Origin: Arenicola marina
Lineage: Eukaryota; Annelida; Polychaeta; Arenicolidae
Length of the DNA stretch: 64,000 nt
Direction of reading: 5' to 3'
Assembly: GCA_964019135.1 (NCBI GenBank)
Contig: OZ025253.1
Coordinates: forward strand, 36,568,548-36,632,547
Part shown: positions 47,791 through 58,009 of the stretch, piece by piece
Numbering within the stretch: position 1 is the first letter of the stretch
Layout of the letters: each line of letters begins with the position of its first letter
Notes under the pieces: generated by a model
Told to the model about the DNA's origin: nothing
What the model saw: only the letters and a program-made list of their open reading frames with translations
Database searches by the model: none
Program-made: the position numbers and the translations under genes

Positions 47791-50700
47791 CCTCCCCCTT
47801 TATGGACACGGGATATCCTCCTTATCGACACACGGGTTCCCCTCCTTATCGACACGAGATCCCCTCCTTATCGACACAAGATCCCCTCCTGGTCGACACG
47901 AGATCCCCTCCTTATCGACAAACGGGATCCCCTCCTCATCGACACAAGATCCCCTCCTCATCGAAACGAGATCCCCTCCTTATCGACAGGAGATCCCCTC
48001 CTTATCGACACCCAGGATCCCCTCTTCATCGACACAAGATCCCCTCCTCATGAACACGAGATCCCCTCCTTATCGACACGAGATCCCCTCCTTATCGACA
48101 CCAGATCCCCTCCTCATCGACACGAGATCCCCTCCTTATCGACATGAGATCCCCTCTTCATCGACACGAGATCCTCTCCTTATCGACACCAGATCCCCTC
48201 CTCATCGACACGAGATCCCATCCTTATCGAAATGAGATCCCCTCCTCATCGACACGAGATCCTCTCCTTATCGACACAAGATCCCCTCCTCATCGACAGG
48301 AGATCCCATCCTTATCGACGCCAGATCCCCTCCTCAACGACACGAGATCCCCTCCTTATCGACACCAGATCCCCTCCTCATCGACATGAGATCCCTCCTA
48401 ATCGACATGAGATCCCCTCCTCATCGACACGAGATCCCCTCCTTATCGACACCAGATCCCCTCCTCATCGACACGAGATCTTCTCCTCATCGACACGAGA
48501 TCCCCTCTTATCGACACCAGATCCCCTACTTATCGACACGAGATCCCCTCCTCATCGACACGAGATCTCCTCCTTATCGACATGAGATCCCCTCCTTATC
48601 GACACAAGATCCCCTCCTCATCGACACGAGATCCCCTCCTTAACGACACAATATCCCCTCCTTACCGACATGAGATCCCCTCCTCATCGACACAAGATCC
48701 CCTCCTCATCGACACGAGATCCCCTCCTTATCGACACGAGATCACCTCCTTATCGACACACGGGATCCCCTCTTCATCGACACAAGATCCCCTCCTCATC
48801 GACACGAGATCCCCTCCTTATCGACACGAGATCCTTTCCTTATCGACACCAGATCCCCTCCTCATCGACACGAGATCCCCTCCTTATCGACATGAGATCC
48901 CCTCTTCATCGACACGAGATCCTCTCCTTATCGACACGAGATCCCCTCCTTAACGACACGAGATCCCCTCCTTATCGACATGAGATCCCCTCCTCATCGA
49001 CACAAGATCCCCTCCTCATCGACACGAGATCCCCTCCTTATCGACACGAGATCCCCTCCTTATCGACACACGGGATCCCCTCTTCATCGACACAAGATCC
49101 CCTCCTCATCGACACGAGATCCCCTCCTTATCGACACGAGATCCTTTCCTTATCGACACCAGATCCCCTCCTCATCGACACGAGATCCCCTCCTTATCGA
49201 CATGAGATCCCCTCTTCATCGACACGAGATCCTCTCCTTATCGACACCAGATCCCCTCCTCATCGACACGAGATCCCCTCCTTATCGACACGATATCCGC
49301 TCCTCATCGACACCAGATCCCTTCCTTATCGACACGATATTCCCTCTTCGTCGACACGAGATCCCCTCCTTATCGACACGAGATCCCCTCTTTATCGACA
49401 CAAGATCCCCTCCTCATCGACACGAGATCCCCTCCTTATCGACACCAGATCCCCTCCTCGTCGACACGAAATCCCCTCCTTATCGACACAAGATCCCCTC
49501 CTCATCGACACGAGATCCCTCCTTTATGGATACAATATCCCCTCTTCATCGACACGAGATCCTCTCCTTATCGACACGAGATCTCCTCCTTATCGACACG
49601 AGATCCCCTCCTTAACGACACAATATCCCCTCCTCATCGACACGAGATCCCCTCCTTAACGACACGAGATCCCCTCCTTATCGACATGAGATCCCCTCCT
49701 CATCGACACAAGATCCCCTCCTCATCGACACGAGATCCCCTCCTTTTCGACACGAGATCCCCTCCTTATCGACACACGGGATCCCCTCTTCATCGACACA
49801 AGATCCCCTCCTCATCGACACGAGATCCCCTCCTTATCGACACGAGATCCTTTCCTTATCGACACCAGATCCCCTCCTCATCGACACGAGATCCCCTCCT
49901 TATCGACATGAGATCCCCTCTTCATCGACACGAGATCCTCTCCTTATCGACACCAGATCCCCTCCTCATCGACACGAGATCCCCTCCTTATCGACACGAT
50001 ATCCGCTCCTCATCGACACCAGATCCCTTCCTCATCGACACGATATTCCCTCCTCGTCGACACGAGATCCCCTCCTTATCGACACGAGATCCCCTCCTTA
50101 TCGACACAAGATCCCCTCCTCATCGACACGAGATCCCCTCCTTATCGACACCAGATCCCCTCCTCGTCGACACGAAATCCCCTCCTTATCGACACAAGAT
50201 CCCCTCCTCATCGACACGAGATCCCTCCTTTATGGATACAATATCCCCTCTTCATCGACACGAGATCCTCTCCTTATCGACACCAGATCCCCTTCTCATC
50301 GACACGAGATCCCCTCCTTATCGACACGATATCCGCTCCTCATCGACACCAGATCCCCTCCTTATCGACACGATATTCCCTCCTCATCGACACGAGATCC
50401 CCTCCTTATCGACACGAGATCCTCTCCTTATCGACACCAGATCCCCTCCTCATCGACACGAGATCCCCTCCTTATCGACACGATATCCGCTCCTCATCGA
50501 CACCAGATCCCTTCCTTATCGACACGATATTCCCTCCTCGTCGACACGAGATCCCCTCCTTATCGACACGAGATCCCCTCTTTATCGACACAAGATCCCC
50601 TCCTCATCGACACGAGATCCCCTCCTTATCGACACGAAATCCCCTCTTTATCGACACAAGATCCCCTCCTCATCGACACGAGATCCCCTCCTCGTCGACA

Positions 50701-52080
50701 CGAAATCCCCTCCTTATCGACACAAGATCCCCTCCTCATCGACACGAGATCCCTCCTTTATGGATACAATATCCCCTCTTCATCGACACGAGATCCTCTC
50801 CTTATCGACACGAGATCTCCTCCTTATCGACATGAGATCCCCTCCTTATCGACACAAGATCCCCTCCTCATCGACACGAGATCCCCTCCTTAACGACACA
50901 ATATCCCCTCCTCATCGACACGAGATCCCCTCCTTAACGACACGAGATCCCCTCCTTATCGACATGAGATCCCCTCCTCATCGACACAAGATCCCCTCCT
51001 CATCGACACGAGATCCCCTCCTTTTCGACACGAGATCCCCTCCTTATCGACACACGGGATCCCCTCTTCATCGACACAAGATCCCCTCCTCATCGACACG
51101 AGATCCCCTCCTTATCGACACGAGATCCTTTCCTTATCGACACCAGATCCCCTCCTCATCGACACGAGATCCCCTCCTTATCGACATGAGATCCCCTCTT
51201 CATCGACACGAGATCCTCTCCTTATCGACACCAGATCCCCTCCTCATCGACACGAGATCCCCTCCTTATCGACATGAGATCCCCTCTTCATCGACACGAG
51301 ATCCCCTCCTCATCGACACCAGATCCCTTCCTCATCGACACGATATTCCCTCCTCGTCGACACGAGATCCCCTCCTTATCGACACGAGATCCCCTCCTTA
51401 TCGACACAAGATCCCCTCCTCATCGACACGAGATCCCCTCCTTATCGACACCAGATCCCCTCCTCGTCGACACGAAATCCCCTCCTTATCGACACAAGAT
51501 CCCCTCCTCATCGACACGAGATCCCTCCTTTATGGATACAATATCCCCTCTTCATCGACACGAGATCCTCTCCTTATCGACACCAGATCCCCTTCTCATC
51601 GACACGAGATCCCCTCCTTATCAACACGATATCCGCTCCTCATCGACACCAGATCCCCTCCTTATCGACACGATATTCCCTCCTCATCGACACGAGATCC
51701 CCTCCTTATCGACACGAGATCCCCTCCTTTTCGGCACAAGATCCCCTCCTCATCGACACGAGATCCCCTCCTTATCGACACCAGATCCCCTCCTCGTCGA
51801 CACGAAATCCCCTCCTTATCGACACAAGATCCCCTCCTCATCGACACGAGATCCCTCCTTTATGGATACAAGATCCCCTCCTCATCGACAGGAGATTCCC
51901 TCCTCATCGACACGAGATTCCCTCCTTATCGTCGCAAGATCCTCTTTTTAGACATGTGATCTCTTCCTTATCGACTCAAGTTCCCCTCCTTATCGACTCG
52001 AGATCCCTTCCTTATCAAGAAAATATCCTCTTTTCAGACGCGATATCCCTTCCTTATCGACCCGAGCTCCCATCCTTATC
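47791..52080. repeat. 22-bp satellite, right block with 310-bp higher-order repeat
   Basis: About 195 tandem units of 22 bp around GAGATCCCCTCCT(T/C)ATCG with CGACAC joining. Variant units (CACACGGGATCC, 24 bp; CGATATCCGCTCC; TTTATGGATACAATATCC) recur in fixed order. The block starting ACATGAGATCCCCTCCTCAT followed by the CACACGGG variant begins at 48669, 48979, 49685 and 50965. The first interval is 310 bp, equal to thirteen 22-bp units plus one of 24 bp. Because 22 is not a multiple of 3 and the unit lacks stop codons, long frames stay open on the plus strand (757 codons from 49686) without being genes. Confidence 0.95.
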
Positions 52081-52108
52081 GATGGCCAATGTCACAGCTT
52101 TGTTACAT

Positions 52109-52827
52109 GCGAATGATAATTCTTCATTTTAGTGTAATATGCATCATTTTGTTAATTGGCTGGAAACTGTTCACATAGCCTTAGTATTGCGATCGATATG
52201 AGACAAAACGAGGCAGAATGTTTTAAAACGAAGATCCCCTAGATCCTGCGATATGAGCAGCAACGTTTAGTGTTTGGTGAATCCGCAGAAAATTCGTACC
52301 ATATGTCAACAACAAATAACCCGTATCAATATGGCATACTACATATAATGTCAACATGCCGCATGTCACTATGACACATCACGTCATCGCGCAGAAACAT
52401 ACGTTATCATATTATTATAGCTTTGGAAAGATTACAACAACAAACACTCATATGTGAAGGACAACGGTGCCTGACCATCCTGTTAAATTAAGATGGTGTC
52501 TAAATCCTAATGGCGGTTACCATTCATCGTTCTTGGCGCCTTTCATTTTAGCAGTGACTACTAGAGTCAGATCCAGAGTAATGAGTAACAACCCATTGTT
52601 TTCGGTAGCATATGATATGCGGGTGTCATGTCATTTACAACCTGCTTTCTAACAAGCAGTCAAGGTGACCAATTAATGACGCCACATATAAACATAGTGC
52701 GAATGATAATTCTTCATTTTAGTGTAATATGCATCATTTTGTTAAAAGGAAGGAAACTGTTAACATAGCCTTAATATTGCTATCGATATGAGACAAAACT
52801 AGGCAGAATGTTTTACAACGAAGATCC
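52109..52827. repeat. Pair of 129-bp direct repeats, 590 bp apart
   Basis: GCGAATGATAATTCTTCATT begins at 52109 and again at 52699. Both copies run to ACGAAGATCC (52237 and 52827) with about 10 differences. The 460 bp between are unique and gene-free. The arrangement could be two related dispersed repeats or the ends of one element. Confidence 0.85.
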
Positions 52828-52852
52828 TTGTAAAATTTCTTAGTTCATGAAA

Positions 52853-53085
52853 GCGCCGTCCCGCTGATGACAGCGCCGCTTTCCTAACCGTGTCGTCTCT
52901 CGCTACCGCGTCGCCGCACAGCTAACCGTGTCACTGGCTAACCGTGACGCCGCTCGTTAACCGTGTCACCTCTCGCTAACGACGTCGTCGCTCTGCTAAC
53001 CGTGCCCTCGCTGGCTAACGGTGTAGCCGCTGCGCAAACCTCTCTCTGCTCTCTACCCGTGTCGCCGCTGCACTAACCCGTGAGA
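52853..53085. repeat. Diverged ~20-bp minisatellite (GCTAACCGTGTCGCC)
   Basis: About ten irregular units carrying GCTAACCGTG with TC(G/A)CC or GACGCC and CGCT. Spacing varies from 16 to 24 bp. No frame is maintained. Confidence 0.75.
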
Positions 53086-53206
53086 GACATACCATCAGCG
53101 GATATACCTCAAGATCTATTGTCATCTCCCTCTCGCAATATCACAGACTGGGTCAATTATTCACTCATTCTATTTTCAGCGATGTCCTATTTGTATAATC
53201 AGATGT

Positions 53207-53320
53207 AATGGGTGTTTTCGATGATGGGTGTGTGCTGACGGGTGTGATTGTATGGTCTCCTTTAATGGGTGTTTTTCGGTGGTGTGGGTGTGCTGACGGT
53301 TGTGTTGGCGTCCTGAGCCA
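53207..53320. repeat. Two-copy ~57-bp tandem repeat
   Basis: AATGGGTGTTTTCG at 53207 and AATGGGTGTTTTTCGG at 53264, each followed by GGGTGTG..TGCTGACGG(G/T)TGTG. Confidence 0.7.
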
Positions 53321-53469
53321 AAGACAAACATAGGGCCAACAGCAGTGCGCGTGCCAATCAGGAATGACCATACAGTGACAATGGGAGTTCGACGATTGAC
53401 TGAACTTGTATACAGTACGGGAGAAGTGTGGAATAGACAAGTATCTGACATCCCTATATCCCTATAGCT

Positions 53470-53631
53470 AGTTGGCCCAGATAGCCGAGACATCGCAAGG
53501 TGGCATTCTGACAAGAATCCTACAATCAGGTGTAAGCAGGTCTAAGTGAGCTCGCACTTTGTCGATAATACGATAAACATGTAAAGAGAGTGAAAAAACC
53601 AATGTGGTCCGCCGTAGAATTATGCGGAAAC
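53470..53631. repeat. Dispersed repeat, copy 2 of 2
   Basis: Partner of 192-354 in the same orientation. Right of it the sequence turns into a short GGCTGCAT duplication and a long G-run (53689-53702). Confidence 0.75.
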
Positions 53632-53639
53632 AGCCTGGC

Positions 53640-54850
53640 TGCATGGCTGCATGGCTGCTCGAGCCCGGCCGTACGATGTAGGAGGGCGGGGGGGGGGGGG
53701 GCGGGGTCCCAAATCACGAAGAATACATTTCTTCATTTTAAAAGAATTACCCGCATGCAAAGGAAGGGGGGTGGGGTGGCATAAATGATATATATTGATA
53801 TAAATTGGCGATTGCCCGATTCACGATTATTTACTTAATCAATATTAAAATTCCCAGTTGACGATTAATGAAAACCCTTTGTCACGATCGCCGGATAATA
53901 CCCAATTCTTAGTTCACGAAGAATTGTTTCCCTCGTTCCCAGTTCACGGTAAAGTACAAGCCAGTTTCCGAGGAACGGAAATACCGCTTGCCACCCCACC
54001 CCCGTCATATAGGAGGTGTCCATTCCTCCTCTGAATAATTTCCCCATGACAACCCCCCTCCCCCCCCCCCCCACACCGGATATAAATCATGGTTTCATTT
54101 CATTTTTATACTGCGAAATATAATCAATGTATATACCGGCGATGGGAGAATATTTGTTTCAGAGATTCTTTATTAAACTTATTCATGGGCAACCAATATT
54201 AACCATCATGTCAACCACTTCACATTTACAGGTGCTCTTAGTTGTCGTAGATGATACATAGAAAGACGCCAAACCCCTTCATTTAAAAGATGAAAGTAAA
54301 AAGGAATTTAGATACTCTAATGAGCAAGCTTCATAGGGGTAGATGACTTGGATAATTCCTACACAGACACACCATGGTATAAGTGTGTTGACAAAAAAAG
54401 GCACAAGTAGCAGGTTCGACTATTGTTTAATAACCGTTATAGACAAAACCGAAATAGACCAATATTAAATTAACAAAAGCCATAATGTGTAACCACATTT
54501 CAGTCTGCGTTTTACCCCGTGTACTTTAAGTGTAAGTATCAGGTATAGGGGTCGTCACACCATTACCAATCGCTAAACAAGATATAGAGATGTTTACGTT
54601 TGCACATGCATTATGGGTACAATAGGTTTGATGATGATATGCAAGATTGAATTGAATTGATTTAGTTCATTGAATTCAATCGATTTAGTAGATTGCCGGG
54701 ACAATAAGCCCTGTATTGGTGACTAATAGCCACCGTGACCGGGCGTGATCGGGCCTCACCCTGCTAGCAAATGGGGAAAGGCAACCGCGAGCCTTATGCC
54801 GGGAACCATAGAGCACGTACGTAGTTAGATAGCAGGGAATACTTAAACTT
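53640..54850. other. Gene-free stretch
   Basis: No recognisable gene. It holds G- and C-runs (53685-53705, 54058-54072). The segment around 53790-54020 partly recurs at 59035-59200. An AT-rich area spans 54120-54680. The part 54700-54840 directly beyond the BEL/Pao coding remnant might include LTR sequence, but I could not pair it with a second copy. Confidence 0.35.
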
Positions 54851-54967
54851 TTTTCAGTAGTTCCAAACGTCGCTCAGGATATTGATATTGCACTCCAATA
54901 TAATGTTTTCGCCCAAGTCAACGAAATTCTCAGCAGAGAACGATACTGACTATCCAGGACCTTGCGG

Positions 54968-55657
54968 CTATTCGATGACCCATTTCGTCAATCGAAAACC
55001 CTTCTTAGCCTGTAATTGCCTAAGCCCCTGGACGAGCCTAATCGCATCTTCCTCGCAGACAACTGAGATCAAGCAATCGTCTACATAAAACCCATCAACC
55101 GCATACACGTCGCATTCATATTGCCCACGATGATCCTCCGCAGTGCGTTTCAGCGCAAACGCCGCACAACTGGCGCGCCATACACCTCCAAAGAGGTGAA
55201 CAGTCATGCGGTATGTCGTCGTGCTACCTTCCATGTCGTCTTCGTCGTACCACAGGAAATGCAAGGCATCCCTGTGCGCATGCGCAACCTTTACTTGGTA
55301 ATACATTGCTTCGATGTCCCCCATTGCAGCGATTTTAGGTTCCCTGAAGCGCAATAGCACTCTGAGTAGTCGGTTAGTTAGGCACGGCCCCTGTAAGACC
55401 TGCTTGTTCAAAGAGGTTCCGGCATACTGAGCCGCGCAATCAAAATCAGTCCGGAATTTATCCGGTTTATGCTTGTTACCGACGTTATGGTGTGGGAGGT
55501 ACCAAGTCTGACCTGGCGGACCATCAGCACAGTCAGGCGAGACGCGCTCAGCGTATCCTTTTTCCACCAGTTCCTTCATGCCAGCGACAAATTTTGCGCG
55601 CAAGTCTGGTTCTTTATTTAGACGCTTCTTCAGGCCGCTAAGCCGCGCTTCGGCCAT
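54968..55657 (-). pseudogene. BEL/Pao reverse transcriptase, partial
   Basis: A 229-codon open frame with TWYLPHHNV, DFDCAAQYAGTSLN, LQGPCLTN, MGDIEAMYYQVKV, YRMTVHLFGG and the catalytic FYVDDC, all hallmarks of Pao reverse transcriptases. It copies element RNA to DNA in the virus-like particle. The frame opens at an ATG one short frameshift after the preceding segment (55662). It stops after FRLTKWVIE; related but frame-broken sequence continues to about 54860. Confidence 0.88.
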
Positions 55658-55661
55658 CGAC

Positions 55662-56003
55662 CTATTTATTGTCAGGCAAGTCCGGAGGATCCGCTTTAAA
55701 GGGGATATCCAACTGGTAACGTCCGTCGACGACCGACAACGACTGATGCCACGTTTCTAAGACTCTCTTGTCCATGACTGAAAACTCTGCGGTATCATCT
55801 GATAAATGACCGAAATGTATTTTCCAAAATTTCTCAATTTGCCGTTCCAGTTGCGCAGTTTGATCTATGGTTGATTGGATGAAATGACACGCAATATATT
55901 CCTCTGAGCAATCTTGTTTCAAAGGGCCATTCAAAATCCATCCAAGTCTGGTTCGGACAGCATACGGTTTATCTGCTCCAGCACTGTTGAATTCTAGCGG
56001 CAT
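55662..56003 (-). pseudogene. BEL/Pao protease-RT linker
   Basis: A 113-codon frame with PYAVRTRLGWILNGP, the segment that joins protease and reverse transcriptase in Pao polyproteins, and then FWKIHFG and WHQSLSVVDGRYQLDIPF. It ends in TAG five bases before the start of the reverse-transcriptase frame. Confidence 0.8.
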
Positions 56004-56308
56004 TTATGCCTGCGGGTTGTCTTGACCGATGAGTAGTTCTACTTTCTTCATCCATGCTCGGAACATCGATGCTTCTCAGATGACTCCATTTTGCAAAGTC
56101 AGATGAGCGAGGAAGTGTCTTGGTAAGGTTAGGAAAGTTCTCTAGCGCTTGCACCATCGGTAGAACAGCGGCTTCGCTCCTGTCCGTACATCCGACACCT
56201 CTAAGGACATCTCCAGCACTTCCATGGAACCAGCAGCATTTAGGGTCTCCAAAGACATGCTGCACGTCCTTCGATGCCCAACTTATGCACGAGCGAAATT
56301 GAACAAAA

Positions 56309-56497
56309 CGAGCAATTGCTCCCAGGATCGAGTAGGGCATAAAAGCCCCTTTTACTATGACTGGAACAGTTGGAAGAGCAATTCTGGAGGAAGGCGTGAC
56401 ATTAGAATCGCAGCTCTTCACCCCCCGGTTGTATGCAATCACTTGGTTTTCTACAGAATCTGGCCTTATGGTTGCGACCAACAAGACAGTTAAAACA
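56309..56497 (-). pseudogene. BEL/Pao zinc knuckle and aspartic protease core
   Basis: Minus-strand reading gives CFNCLVGRNHKARFC (56497-56452), a CX2CX5HX4C knuckle that binds element RNA. After a stop and frame change comes YALLDPGSNCSFC (near 56337-56300), where LDPGS corresponds to the catalytic D(S/T)G of retroviral-type proteases. The middle residue being Pro suggests an inactive site. Confidence 0.75.
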
Positions 56498-57045
56498 GAC
56501 AGACATCTGCTTCAGCCTTTTCAGGCTTTCATCCGGGCTGAGTCTCTCAAATGCATTGCAGATTCCCGCCGCATCAAAAGCATTTCAAGGAAACCAACCG
56601 AGTAGAATCTGTATGAGGATGTGAAAGACTAGAAAAGCCAAACTTGTGGTTACCTGACGCTTGAGCACCGAAGCTTGTCCCTCTTCTCCCCCTTTCCACT
56701 TGTTTAGCTTCTCGCTCAGGAGCTTTAAAGCCGTCAGTGCGAGAGGTAATCCCAAAAATCGGGTCGTTGTTCTCCCGCACCATTTTATCCAGAAATAGTG
56801 CCAGATCTTCCATATTAGGGTAAGAAACTGTGAGATCCAGAGCGTCAACAACATGCTTTCTCCATCTTCCTTGTAGGAATGACGGTTACCGTAGCCTGTT
56901 TACCATTTTAATCATACCCAAGCGGGAATCAAGCTCGTTCAGCCTTCCCATGGCCTTCAACGTCTCCACGCAGCCTCGCAAATCATCCGCCATATCTTGT
57001 AAGGTTTCTCCATTGTTCGCCCTGATAGGGGGGCCATCACTACCT

Positions 57046-58009
57046 TTACGGACCCATGCCCCATAAATCTGGATTCCCGAAACGAGCCTTCAGTAGTTCC
57101 CTCGCCCTGTTATAACCGAACGCTGGCGGCATCAACGCACACGGCAGAATAGCTTGGGCTGCCTTTCCCGTGCAGTATTCGAAGAATCGATTCAGCTTTG
57201 CAGTGTCATCTGCGCATGTGTTACCAACACTTTCGAAGCTGGACATAAACGTCCAAAACTCTAGCGGCTCTCCGCTGAAAGACACCAGAGTGCACTCGGG
57301 CAGATTAAACATATCAACAGTTCGCTTCTGTATCGCTTCGTTTGCAGCGTTTGGTACAAGACCGTTGTCCTGTCGCTCTGTGGATCTCGGTTCCACGGCG
57401 TTGCAGATGGATTAAGCGGTGACCTGGTATGCTGCGGGTCAGGTGGCGAAAAAAATTCATATTCTTACCATTCTCGAAACTTGCTAACGCCTGCTCTTCC
57501 GCAGCAGCTGCACTGATGTCAGCTTGAAGGGCTGCCTCCTTACACTTCAACTTAAGCTACACTTCCTAAAGCTGAAACTCAGGCTTATTTTGACGTTTTG
57601 AATGTTTGAGCCGTGCCTTTAAAGCAGCTCTTTTCGCAGCAGCTTTGGCCCTGGCAATCGATGCAGAGGATGTAGCATTAAATTCAGCCTGAGATATACT
57701 ATCTTGTGGCATTACGTCGACATTAATGTCAGCGCCATAATCTTCAAATTCTTGTTTGGCATTCCTGAGTAAGCCATGCGCCTCTGAATGTCGTACTCCT
57801 GCCTTTGACAGGCCTTCAGGGTCCAATACACGGGCAATTTCAGCATAGTTGTCATGATCAGCATTTAATTTGTCCACAGACAACCGAAGTTCTTCAAACA
57901 TATCATTCACAATTGTCAAGGGGCGGCGCATAAAATGAAATGTTGCTGTCTCAGGCAACCGTTGCACATTCAAGTTAAATTGGACCAGGAAATTGCCGTG
58001 GACAATCAA
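57046..58009 (-). pseudogene. BEL/Pao gag, broken
   Basis: The first frame (58009-57566) ends in an Ala/Lys/Arg-rich helical run. After two in-frame TAG codons the same frame goes on with KEAALQADISAAAAEEQAL, the coiled-coil common in Pao gag. After a frameshift near 57430 the DUF1759-like part follows (57396-57046): VSFSGEPLEFWTFMSSF, then YCTGKAAQAI and ARELLKARFGNP. Gag would form the particle shell. Confidence 0.8.

Larger units (their letters stand above)
54860..58009 (-). mobile_element. BEL/Pao LTR retrotransposon remnant
   Basis: On the minus strand gag, CCHC zinc knuckle, aspartic protease and reverse transcriptase follow in BEL/Pao order, each in pieces of different frame. RNase H, integrase and LTRs are not found, so the element is truncated after the reverse transcriptase at about 54860. 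It is old, with stops and frameshifts in all domains. Confidence 0.88.

Noticed and set aside
49686..51959. 757-codon plus-strand open frame (and shorter ones from 46546 on) as a repetitive protein gene
   Set aside because: The 22-bp unit lacks stop codons in all three plus frames, so any frame stays open. Frames overlap, begin at chance ATG variants, and variant units of 24 bp shift the frame. There is no sign of codon-level constraint.
46387..52080. CRISPR array
   Set aside because: Units are directly adjacent with no unique spacers, and the surroundings are animal retroelements.
55969..56484. 171-codon minus-strand frame as an intact BEL/Pao protein
   Set aside because: It runs through the zinc-knuckle and protease region in the wrong frame for most of its length; the real motifs appear in other frames.
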